From Chitinophaga pinensis (GTDB taxonomy: Bacteria > Bacteroidota > Bacteroidia > Chitinophagales > Chitinophagaceae), in contig CAMBYG010000019.1 in assembly GCA_945872085.1 (NCBI GenBank), forward strand, positions 1-32,366: a stretch of 32,366 bases of DNA, in the 5' to 3' direction. The notes under the pieces were generated by a model, which did not search any database, was not told the origin of the DNA, and worked only from the letters and a program-made list of their open reading frames with translations. Position numbers and translations under genes: made by a program. Of this stretch, positions 25,054-32,366 are shown piece by piece (position 1 is the first letter of the stretch; the number at the start of each line of letters is the position of its first letter).

Positions 25054-26565
25054 TTACCAAGATAAATTACTCGCCTTACTTTCATTCCAATTTCTGTCTA
25101 AAGCCGAAACGCAATACACATAGTTTTCGTCATTGATTAGCTCATCTCTATATTCTTTTTCTTTAGTTATGGCTATAATATGCTCATTGTTTAGCATATT
25201 TATAGGCTCATTCTTCTTAAATCGATATACAGCAAATCGAATAAGTTCTTTTGAAGGATTCGTATGCTCCCAGGCTATAAGTTTGCTATGATTGATTTCG
25301 TATGATTTTTTAAGGATAGGCACTTCGGGTGCTATAGGATCAAGCCAAGGCATTGTAGGAACAAAAGCAATGTTAGCATTGGATTCTTGAGCAATTGCAT
25401 GCACAAGAATTGGGTTTAATTTATCGAAGCAAGAAAGGCTGTAAAATGAAAATCCTCCCATATTCGTTTGTTTGCGAATGAGCGCAATTTCATTTTTCAA
25501 TTCCTCTGCAGACGCCCACACCCCTTTCCCATTAACCATTCTATATACGCCTAAGCCATAATACATGTGGCGTTGGTATTTGTGGTTTTCCCACCAAGGC
25601 AGTAATACCTCAAAGGCTGCTGCTTTATGATGAATTTCCCAATACAGTTGCGGCAGTGCATAGTCTATCCATTCTTTTTCCATCCATAAACGGATGTCAG
25701 CATATAAATCATCAAAACAGGTTTGTCCGCCTCTTGTAGCAGACCCTTCCGGATCTACAGATGCATTTCTCCAAACCCCAAATGGACTGATGCCTAGTTT
25801 GCAATAAGGCTTTATTTTTTTTATTTCTTTGTTGAGCGATTTAATAAAAGTAGATACATTTTGTCGGCGCCAATCGTGACGATTTAGTTGCTCAGGATTA
25901 TAGTTGGCATATGCAACGGCGTCATTAAATTCTACATTAGCTATTCGGTAGGGATAAAAATAATCATCTAAGTGCACGGCATCAATATCATATTTACGCA
26001 CCACTTCTAAAATAACATCTTGTATATAATTACGAACAATGGGAATGCCCGGATTAAAATAAGATTTGCCACCATAATTGACTACCCAATCTTTGTGTTG
26101 CTTAGTAGCATGATTGCTTGGATTGGCATTTTTAGTAGCATCTGTTAAGGCTCTAAAAGGATTAAACCAAGCATGAAATTCTATGTTACGTTTATGTGTT
26201 TCTTCAATCATAAAGGCTAAAGCATCGTAATAGGGATTAGGTGCTTGACCAATTTTGCCTGTTAGAAAACGCGACCAGGGTTCGAAACTGCTTGGGTAAA
26301 ATGCATCTGCAGCGGGTCTTATTTGAACAATGGCTACATTACAGCCTAGTTGAGCTAATTGGTCTAATCGATTTATAAATTCACTTTTTTGCTGTTGCGC
26401 ACTTAATCCTGGTTTAGATGGCCAATCTATATTAGAGACAGTAGCAATCCAAGCGGCTCTAAATTCGTATTTTGGATTAGTGGTTTTTGCGTTTAGCAAT
26501 GAAAAACTAAAACTAGTCAGTAAAGTAATAATTAGAAGTTGATATTTGATAAAGTGGAATGACAT
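25054..26565 (-). CDS. Family 10-like glycosyl hydrolase (GHL10/YddW type), exported
   Basis: 503 aa. A signal peptide (about residues 1-26, ending SLLNA) precedes the GHL10 TIM barrel. It starts EFRAAWIATVSNIDWPSKPG, the hallmark of the family, and continues VAIVQIRPAADAFYPSSFEPWS, NIEFHAWFNPFRA, YDIDAVHLDDYFYPY, LGISPFGVWRNA and IDYALPQLYWEIHH. The acidic pair in HLDDYFYPY is the likely catalytic area. A C-terminal fibronectin-III-like domain (about 415-503) ends in CVSALDRNWNESKASNLSW. The family is thought to act on cell-wall or other polysaccharides, but the substrate is poorly known. Separated from the upstream DUF5606 gene by a strong terminator, so it needs its own promoter. Confidence 0.9.
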   Translation of the reverse strand: MSFHFIKYQLLIITLLTSFSFSLLNAKTTNPKYEFRAAWIATVSNIDWPSKPGLSAQQQKSEFINRLDQLAQLGCNVAIVQIRPAADAFYPSSFEPWSRFLTGKIGQAPNPYYDALAFMIEETHKRNIEFHAWFNPFRALTDATKNANPSNHATKQHKDWVVNYGGKSYFNPGIPIVRNYIQDVILEVVRKYDIDAVHLDDYFYPYRIANVEFNDAVAYANYNPEQLNRHDWRRQNVSTFIKSLNKEIKKIKPYCKLGISPFGVWRNASVDPEGSATRGGQTCFDDLYADIRLWMEKEWIDYALPQLYWEIHHKAAAFEVLLPWWENHKYQRHMYYGLGVYRMVNGKGVWASAEELKNEIALIRKQTNMGGFSFYSLSCFDKLNPILVHAIAQESNANIAFVPTMPWLDPIAPEVPILKKSYEINHSKLIAWEHTNPSKELIRFAVYRFKKNEPINMLNNEHIIAITKEKEYRDELINDENYVYCVSALDRNWNESKASNLSW

Positions 26566-26569
26566 GCTG

Positions 26570-26577
26570 CAAATTTA
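26570..26577 (-). promoter_or_regulatory. Bacteroidetes -7 element for the GHL10 gene
   Basis: On the minus strand this reads TAAATTTG, an exact TAnnTTTG, ending only 4 nt before the ATG at 26565. If it is used, the transcript would start at or beside the start codon. Confidence 0.4.
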
Positions 26578-26598
26578 CAATTTTCATTTGGAGCAATA

Positions 26599-26630
26599 AA
26601 AAAAGCCGCAATGTATATTGCGGCTTTTTT
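26599..26630 (-). terminator. Intrinsic terminator after the DUF5606 gene
   Basis: A 14-bp stem has core GCCGCAAT/ATTGCGGC and a 4-nt loop, flanked by A and T runs (arms 26599-26612 and 26617-26630). On the minus strand the hairpin is followed by seven T and lies 16 nt after the DUF5606 stop. It could act on both strands. Confidence 0.93.
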
Positions 26631-26645
26631 ATTATAGCGTTTATA

Positions 26646-27206
26646 TTAATCTTCTTTTTTCTTTTTAGCTGCCGTTTTTTTAACTGGTTTTTCTGCAGCT
26701 TCTTCACCTTCCGTTACCGCTTTTTTTGCTCTAGCTTTTTTTGCTGGTTTTTCTGCTACTACAGCTGCCTCTGCCGGTGCAGTTTCATTTTCGCTAGCTA
26801 CTTCTTCATTAGCTTCTTCAAAGTTTAATAAATTGCTAGCTTTTAAAATTTCATACCATTTCAACATTTTTTTCATGTCGCTGATATAAACTCTTTCTAA
26901 ATCTATATTAGGATATACAGATGAAATATATTTTTTAATTTCATCGTTGCTTGCTTTTTTATGATCTACAAGGGGCTTGCCAGCTTCTTGCTCTTTCATT
27001 TGTGTAAACAACTCACTTAAACGAATATTTTCTTCTATGGTATAAATTTCGATACTGTCTAAAGGAGTTACATTATGAAGTCTTGCAGAAATAAATTTAG
27101 TGCTATTATCTGCTAAGCTTTTCACAATAGCGCCATCGCTTTTTGTGGTCAATAATTGATATAAACCACCTAATCCTGTAATGGCTACGATTTCTCTGTA
27201 TTGCAT
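26646..27206 (-). CDS. DUF5606 domain protein with a basic, Ala/Lys-rich tail
   Basis: 186 aa, no signal peptide. The first about 135 residues contain MQYREIVAITGLGGLYQLLT, KSDGAIVKSLADNSTKFISA, DSIEIYTIEENIRLSELFTQM and VYISDMKKMLKWYEIL, the pattern of the Bacteroidota-specific DUF5606 domain, whose function is unknown. From about residue 137 the protein becomes low complexity, first acidic (EEANEEVASENE) then Lys/Ala-rich (KPAKKARAKKA, KKTAAKKKKED), resembling the disordered tails of histone-H1-like or nucleic-acid-binding proteins. It is monocistronic: it has its own -7 element upstream and a strong terminator downstream. Confidence 0.85.
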   Translation of the reverse strand: MQYREIVAITGLGGLYQLLTTKSDGAIVKSLADNSTKFISARLHNVTPLDSIEIYTIEENIRLSELFTQMKEQEAGKPLVDHKKASNDEIKKYISSVYPNIDLERVYISDMKKMLKWYEILKASNLLNFEEANEEVASENETAPAEAAVVAEKPAKKARAKKAVTEGEEAAEKPVKKTAAKKKKED

Positions 27207-27229
27207 ATAATTATTCTTTTAAGTGGTTG

Positions 27230-27237
27230 CAAAAGTA
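27230..27237 (-). promoter_or_regulatory. Bacteroidetes -7 element for the DUF5606 gene
   Basis: The minus strand reads TACTTTTG, an exact TAnnTTTG and the same octamer as before the GT4 gene. It ends 23 nt before the ATG at 27206. A TTG occurs upstream, but at a shorter spacing than usual. Confidence 0.45.
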
Positions 27238-27284
27238 AAGTAATTTTCTCAATTCTTACTATGATTATAGTTCAATATTGGTTT

Positions 27285-30200
27285 TTACCTCACTAAAGTT
27301 ATATCTCCTTTTAATTCTAAAGGCGTAGGGCTGCTATTGCCACATGTCCCTTTTAGGTAATAATAGAAGGTGCCACTTGCTTGAGGTACATCATTGTATG
27401 TGCCATCCCACGAATCTGTTGGGTTTTTTGTAAAAAACACTTCTTGCCCCCATCGATTGTAAATAGAGAAGCGCTCTAAGGTAATATCGCCTAAAAATTT
27501 AATTCTAAATCGATCATTATTACCATCATTATTTGGAGTAAATGCATTAGGTATAAAAGGTACACAGCAATTATCAAATCGTATGGTAGCCGTAGCCGTA
27601 TCTTTACAAGTGTTTGCATCTTGCACATAGAGTATATATACTCCATTAGCTAAATTAAATAGGGAGGCATCATTAGAAAAAGGATTCCAGGTATAACTAT
27701 AAGGTAGGGTGCCACCTTGTACTACACTTATAATACTTGCATTAGCGTTACCCACACAATTATTATTGGTAACTTGTAAGCTGATTTGCAGAGAATCGGG
27801 ACTTGGTATTTGTATAATAGTGTCTTTTAAACAATTTTTACTGTCTTTAACTTTTATAGTGTATGTGCCGGCATACAAGTTGTTGAAGCTATTTTGTATA
27901 CTATAAGTAGTAGCTGGTAACATAAGATACTGATAGCTGGGTTGTCCACCACTGGCAGTTATTGTCACCGATCCGTCTTTAAAACCATAACAGGAGACCG
28001 GACTAATATTTACATTAGGAAAATTTAATGGTGGCAATTCTGAGATGCTTACGGCAGTGTCTTTTATACAACCATTAGCATCTTTAATACTTAAAGTATA
28101 AGTACCCGCACCAAGTGAAGTAAATAGATTGTTTGTTCCGAAATTGATACCATCAATAGAATAGGTATAAGGTGGCGTTCCTCCTGTGCCGTTAATGCTT
28201 GCTAAGCCATCTGTAAATCCAGGACAGGTAGCATTTGTAAGCGGTGCGTTAATTATTTTAATTTCGGTAGGTTGTGAAATGGTAATGGTAGTGTCTTTAA
28301 TACAATTGTTATTATCACTTACACTTACGATGTGTGTTCCTGCATTTAAGCCCGTAAGGATATTACTGATTTGGTATGGATTAGTATCAAATGCATAGGT
28401 GTATGTTGGAGTACCACCAGCTGCAGTGATGGTTACAGTACCCGAATTATCGCCAAAACATAACACAGGTGTTGTGCTCAGTGAAATTTGAACTGGACTA
28501 GGATTCACTAGGCTGACAGTAGTATCTTTTATACAGCCTTTAGAGTCTACTACTTTTACAATATAGGTGCCAGCAAGTAAGGCGTTAAAATTGCCACCAG
28601 GTCCAAAAGCATTTGTGTTATATGCATAACTATAAGAAGGTGTTCCTCCATTACCACTTACTGTAATACTACCCGTATTGCCTCCATTGCAAAGTGGATT
28701 CACAAAAGTAACTTGAATACCTACTGGGGGAGGTGCTGAGATGGCAACTGTAGTGTCTTTAATACATCCGTTAATATCTTTTACATATACAGTATAAGTG
28801 CCACTGCTTAGGTTAGAAAAAGAATTGTTTAAGGTATAAACGCTTGTATTAATTGCATAGGTATAAGGACTAATACCTGCATAGCCATTGACAACAATAT
28901 TACCATTGCTCAATCCATTACACGAAATATTTGTTGCATTAAGCGTAACGCCTACTATTATTGAATCTTGAATGGTAATCACCGTATCTTTTATACAGTT
29001 GTTTGCATCTTTTACATATAGTGTATAAGTGCCTGCAGCTAAATTATTAAATTGAGCATTACTACTATATGCTCCAGTGCCAATAGCAAATTGATAAGTA
29101 GGTGTCCCACCGTTTGCAAACAAAGTAATTTTGCCAGTATTAGTAGAAGCACAAATATTTTTAATTACGCTTGCATTAATTTGTAATGGAGTAGGTTGTG
29201 TGATGGTAATGGTAGTATCTTTTATACAGTTATTAGCATCTTTTACAAATAAGGTATAAGTACCTGCATTAATACCAATAAATAGAGGATTGCTAGTATA
29301 CGCACCGCTTCCAATAGCATAGGTATAAGCTGTTGTGCCACCTGTGCCACCTATTGTGATTGTACCTGAGTTTTCGCCAAAACAAAGCGGTTTGGTAAAA
29401 GATACAGCTATACCGAGTTTACTAGGCTGTGTGATAGTCACCGTTGTATCTTTAGTACAATTATTAGTATCTTTTACATGAATAGCGTAAGTGCCAATGC
29501 CTAAATTGGTAAAGGTATTATTACCACTCCAAGCATTTTGATTAAGAGCGTATTGGTAATTTGGCGTACCGCCAGTTGTATTTATGACAACACTACCATT
29601 ATTTAAGCCAAAACACGAAATAGGCGTAATAGTTAAAGTATTCACTAATGGATTAGGTTGTGTAATAGTAATCAGCGTGTCTAAATAGCAGCCATTTACA
29701 TCTTTAACATGAAATAAAAAGGTGTTAGCACCTAAATTCACATAGGTGGTAGCAGGGGTGTAAATTCCACTTCCTAAGGCATAGGTATAAGGGCTTGTGC
29801 CGCTATTACCTAAAATAGTTACTGTTCCCAAACTTTGGCCAAAACAAGGATTATTAGTAGTGGTAACGGTAGCATGTACATTAATCGAATCCATTAATGT
29901 AACCGTTGTATCACGAATACAGTTCACAGCGTCTTTTATATGAAGCACATAAGTACCCGAATATAAGTTGGTGAAAATATTATTAGCACTGTAAGGGCCA
30001 GATCCTATTGCATATTGATAAGGCGCAGTGCCATTAAAAGCCACAATAGCAATAGCTCCGTTTTGGAAGGCATTGCAAGGTGGTTTGGTATACACAATAT
30101 TCCCACCTATTGGTGTGGTGTTTGGTATTATTATATTGGTATCTCTTATGCAATTATTGGCATCTTTTACATGAATGGTATAAGTGCCTGGAGTTAAATT

Positions 30201-31820
30201 GTTAAACACGTTACTGCTTCCATAGGCACCGGTTCCAATAGCATATTGAATAGGGCTTACTGCTCCAATTACATTCGTAATAGTTATACTACCATTATTT
30301 CCATTATAACAATTTGGCGCCACTTTGGTAATGTTGGGTAGAATTGTAGTAGGCGTATTTAAAACCACCGTAGTATCTCTAAAACAATTATTAGTATCAC
30401 TCGTGCGAATAATATAGCCTCCTGGGTTATAAAACAAGCTGTCGAATATATTACCAGTAGCATTGTTTTGTGTAAAAATTGTAGTAGCACCTTGCAATAT
30501 TTTTACGGTTAGTGGAGCAGTGCCACCACTTGGAATGATTTTAATTTGTCCTTTCTGAGAACAAATAGGTTGAACCACGATACTAACAGCGCTACTAGGA
30601 TTGGGTAAAATAATTATGGTATAAGCTTTTGTTTGTTTGCTTACTAAAGGACAACCATTGTCTTCGTAGGTAATAAAAAACGTATAAGTACCTGGTGTTG
30701 CAGTGGCTAAGTTCCAGTTAAATGCACCAATAGGATTAGTGGTATTATTATTGCTAATTGTAAAAGTAGCTCCTGTGGGAATACCATTAGCAACCATATT
30801 TATATTATTGCCATCGATATCGCTTGGATTAATATTAAAGCTTAGGGTGCCATTACTTTTACAAATTTTAATGGTAGTAGTATCTATTAAGTTAGAGCCC
30901 GATGAGTTGTTGGAAATATTTCCGTTGGGAGGATTATTATTACAATTATTAATAACTACAAAGGTCATTTCGCGCATACTAGTGCCCACCAAAACCCCGT
31001 TTTTATACTCTTCAACCATGCCTACCACCAAACTTCTTTGAACGGCATTTGGAGTAAAATTTAGCTGCCCATTTGTATTATTAAAATTAAATGCGCCAGC
31101 TGCTGTAGCTAAAGGAGCTGAGCCGGTATAGGGCGCTATATAGGTTACGGTACCCCCAGGTTCAATACCTGTCACTAAACTAAAATTAAGAGAATCGGTA
31201 TTAGGGTCTATGGCTCCCGGATTATAAGCAGCAGCTTTGTTGATACAGAAAAACGGAGTAGGTATGGTAGTATAAACTGGCGAAGAATTGGGACCACTTA
31301 AATTGTTTAATGTTGCAATTAGAGACATGATGCTTCCGGTAGGACCAATAGTAATATTAGTAATGCTATTACTTCTTCCAGCTGAGCTATTGCCCATAGT
31401 TCCGTTAAATTGGAATATCCAATTTGCAGAAAGTGCGTTTAAGGTAACATTTGCGGCATATATATATCGTTTTACACCGGGTATGGTGCTCAGTGGATTA
31501 GAGCAAACAGTATTGTTTATTTGGTTGCTGCAAACGGGTGTAACCTCCACATTTGAGCCCGCCTGAATGGTAAGGGTTAAGGTGTCGTATGGATTACCAT
31601 TATTATAAACTAAAACTTCTGGTGTAGAACCCGGAAAGGAAGGAAAAGCAGTGCCTGAACAATCGCCATAAACAACTAGATATATTTTGTACGTATTACC
31701 AATTACATGAGTATAATAAAAATCGGCCCCATAGAAATGAGAGCCCTTTGCTATGTTACTTGTTAGAACACAAGAAAGAAGCAAAGAAAAACTAAGTAGT
31801 ATATTTTTAAATATATTCAT
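27285..31820 (-). CDS. Giant SprB-like repeat protein with T9SS type B sorting domain
   Basis: 1511 aa from the ATG at 31820 (a TTG five codons earlier is less likely). A signal peptide (about residues 1-26) is followed by GSHFYGADFYYTHVIGNTYK and VVYGDCSG, the N-terminal domain common on Bacteroidota adhesin-like proteins (about 27-300). After an Ig-like segment come 13 tandem SprB-type repeats of about 77-80 aa (about 405-1415), each with C-x-G-x-x-x-G-x-I, GGTPxYxYA and KDxNNCIKDTxITI. The last 94 residues, from PFIPNAFTPNNDGNNDRF to LELKGDITLVR, are the type B T9SS sorting domain. SprB is the mobile gliding adhesin of Flavobacterium, so a surface-adhesin role is likely, but gliding itself cannot be inferred. 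No PorP/SprF gene is adjacent. Confidence 0.94.
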   Translation of the reverse strand: MNIFKNILLSFSLLLSCVLTSNIAKGSHFYGADFYYTHVIGNTYKIYLVVYGDCSGTAFPSFPGSTPEVLVYNNGNPYDTLTLTIQAGSNVEVTPVCSNQINNTVCSNPLSTIPGVKRYIYAANVTLNALSANWIFQFNGTMGNSSAGRSNSITNITIGPTGSIMSLIATLNNLSGPNSSPVYTTIPTPFFCINKAAAYNPGAIDPNTDSLNFSLVTGIEPGGTVTYIAPYTGSAPLATAAGAFNFNNTNGQLNFTPNAVQRSLVVGMVEEYKNGVLVGTSMREMTFVVINNCNNNPPNGNISNNSSGSNLIDTTTIKICKSNGTLSFNINPSDIDGNNINMVANGIPTGATFTISNNNTTNPIGAFNWNLATATPGTYTFFITYEDNGCPLVSKQTKAYTIIILPNPSSAVSIVVQPICSQKGQIKIIPSGGTAPLTVKILQGATTIFTQNNATGNIFDSLFYNPGGYIIRTSDTNNCFRDTTVVLNTPTTILPNITKVAPNCYNGNNGSITITNVIGAVSPIQYAIGTGAYGSSNVFNNLTPGTYTIHVKDANNCIRDTNIIIPNTTPIGGNIVYTKPPCNAFQNGAIAIVAFNGTAPYQYAIGSGPYSANNIFTNLYSGTYVLHIKDAVNCIRDTTVTLMDSINVHATVTTTNNPCFGQSLGTVTILGNSGTSPYTYALGSGIYTPATTYVNLGANTFLFHVKDVNGCYLDTLITITQPNPLVNTLTITPISCFGLNNGSVVINTTGGTPNYQYALNQNAWSGNNTFTNLGIGTYAIHVKDTNNCTKDTTVTITQPSKLGIAVSFTKPLCFGENSGTITIGGTGGTTAYTYAIGSGAYTSNPLFIGINAGTYTLFVKDANNCIKDTTITITQPTPLQINASVIKNICASTNTGKITLFANGGTPTYQFAIGTGAYSSNAQFNNLAAGTYTLYVKDANNCIKDTVITIQDSIIVGVTLNATNISCNGLSNGNIVVNGYAGISPYTYAINTSVYTLNNSFSNLSSGTYTVYVKDINGCIKDTTVAISAPPPVGIQVTFVNPLCNGGNTGSITVSGNGGTPSYSYAYNTNAFGPGGNFNALLAGTYIVKVVDSKGCIKDTTVSLVNPSPVQISLSTTPVLCFGDNSGTVTITAAGGTPTYTYAFDTNPYQISNILTGLNAGTHIVSVSDNNNCIKDTTITISQPTEIKIINAPLTNATCPGFTDGLASINGTGGTPPYTYSIDGINFGTNNLFTSLGAGTYTLSIKDANGCIKDTAVSISELPPLNFPNVNISPVSCYGFKDGSVTITASGGQPSYQYLMLPATTYSIQNSFNNLYAGTYTIKVKDSKNCLKDTIIQIPSPDSLQISLQVTNNNCVGNANASIISVVQGGTLPYSYTWNPFSNDASLFNLANGVYILYVQDANTCKDTATATIRFDNCCVPFIPNAFTPNNDGNNDRFRIKFLGDITLERFSIYNRWGQEVFFTKNPTDSWDGTYNDVPQASGTFYYYLKGTCGNSSPTPLELKGDITLVR

Positions 31821-31858
31821 TGGGTCAATAATCAAAAATGATAAATATGGGCTGTGTT

Positions 31859-31894
31859 AAAAACAATTGGTCAATCAAAAACAATTGGTTAATC
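31859..31894. repeat. Two tandem 18-bp direct repeats upstream of the SprB-like gene
   Basis: AAAAACAATTGGTCAATC (31859-31876) is followed at once by AAAAACAATTGGTTAATC (31877-31894), with a single C/T difference. Each contains the palindrome CAATTG. They lie 39-74 nt upstream of the ATG at 31820, where an activator or repressor could act. The rest of the 141-bp gap between 31820 and 31962 holds no recognisable gene or terminator. Confidence 0.7.
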
Positions 31895-31961
31895 TATCCA
31901 CAAAAATAGACAATAAATTGCTCTAAAGTGTTGGGAAAAGTATTGATTCTTATCAAATTAA

Positions 31962-32366
31962 CTAAAACAAACGACGAGAGGATTTGATTTTGGAGACAAA
32001 GTCGTTAAAGTCAACAACTAATCGGTATTTAAGGGTGATAGCTAAAAACAGCAAAATACCTATTATACTTCTTATCAATAAATCTATGTAAACATTGCCA
32101 ATAGTAGGTATAAACTGAAATGCAAGCACTATAACTAAGCCAATTAATATGGTAAAAAAACTGTTTTTTGTAAAAGGCTCCAGTTGTAATTTACGTTTTA
32201 CGAGTAGGTATTTGCCTATATTAAAAATACATAATGCAATGCTAGTAGCCCATGCTGCTCCAAATACACCATATTTAGGAATCCCAATCCTATTAAAAAT
32301 AAGTAGCATTAATACTAAAGCTAATGAAAGTAAGAAAAAGGACTTATAGTGCTTCGAAATACTCAT
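31962..32366 (-). CDS. Polysaccharide flippase, C-terminal part (runs off right edge)
   Basis: 134 codons are visible up to the TAG at 31962-31964; the frame is open to the window edge. It shows four membrane helices (FFLLSLALVLMLLIFNRI, GAAWATSIALCIFNIGKYLL, FFTILIGLVIVLAFQFI and IDLLIRSIIGILLFLAITL). IPKYGVFGAAWATSIA is the well-known C-terminal signature of Wzx/MOP flippases, and SISKHYKSFF is an internal loop, so the Met at the edge is almost certainly not the start. The protein would flip lipid-linked sugars across the inner membrane. It precedes the SprB-like gene on the same strand with a 141-bp gap. Confidence 0.82.
   Translation of the reverse strand: MSISKHYKSFFLLSLALVLMLLIFNRIGIPKYGVFGAAWATSIALCIFNIGKYLLVKRKLQLEPFTKNSFFTILIGLVIVLAFQFIPTIGNVYIDLLIRSIIGILLFLAITLKYRLVVDFNDFVSKIKSSRRLF

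Noticed and set aside
27400-30600. Regularly spaced similar segments suggesting a CRISPR array.
   Set aside because: The period is about 231-240 bp and the segments are degenerate and in frame; they encode SprB-type protein repeats. There are no cas genes.
31818-31835. SprB-like gene starting at TTG 31835.
   Set aside because: The ATG at 31820 begins a standard signal peptide; the five extra residues include Asp and would weaken it.
1-32366. The two edge flippase fragments might be halves of one gene on a circular 32-kb element (both on the minus strand and in frame across the ends).
   Set aside because: Joining them would skip about 60-100 residues (two or so helices) expected between the fragments, and the window carries core chromosomal genes. 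The right fragment's upstream loop style also differs from the left protein. Two separate genes is simpler; reads across the ends would decide.

Overview
ORGANISM. The window reads as chromosomal DNA of a Bacteroidota bacterium, most like the Chitinophagales/Chitinophagaceae. The grounds are: AT-rich DNA; several perfect Bacteroidetes-type -7 elements (TAnnTTTG); no obvious Shine-Dalgarno sequences; two giant secreted proteins with type IX secretion (T9SS) type B C-terminal domains; a PorP/SprF protein; a family-3 outer-membrane beta-barrel receptor; and the lineage-typical DUF5606 and DUF349 proteins. There is no phage, transposon, CRISPR array, tRNA or rRNA. Core genes (mreBCD, carB, pdxJ) argue against a plasmid. 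LAYOUT. 1-894 (-) is the N-terminal part of a polysaccharide flippase cut by the window edge, which is divergent from a GT4 glycosyltransferase (998-2122, +). This meets mreB-mreC-mreD head-on (4595-2126, -), where a strong hairpin terminator separates mreB from mreC. A 321-bp divergent region with repeated dyads and a two-hairpin leader precedes carB. A long plus-strand run follows (4917-15014): carB, an ElaA-like acetyltransferase, an acyl-CoA thioesterase, a metal-site-less M16 protein, a TonB-type receptor, a DUF4197 protein and a DUF349 protein. It ends at a bidirectional terminator. The minus-strand block 21409-15043 holds pdxJ, a 1513-aa PKD-repeat T9SS cargo and PorP/SprF. A peptide-type substrate-binding lipoprotein (21502-23124, +) stands alone. 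The last minus-strand block holds the SprB-like 1511-aa repeat protein, DUF5606 protein, a GHL10-type glycoside hydrolase-like protein, a small lipoprotein with a surface-export-like motif, and a TPR protein. The C-terminal part of a second flippase occupies the right edge. HOW THE GENES FIT TOGETHER. The themes are envelope construction (MreBCD, flippases, GT4, GHL10), surface display through T9SS (two repeat cargos and one PorP/SprF) and core metabolism (carbamoyl phosphate, pyridoxal phosphate, acyl-CoA hydrolysis). I did not find a clearly new multi-gene system. The best leads are the structured carB leader joined to a CarB that lacks the allosteric domain, the terminator inside mreB-mreC, and the operator-like tandem repeats before the SprB-like gene. 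Everything here comes from reading the sequence; no database search was run.
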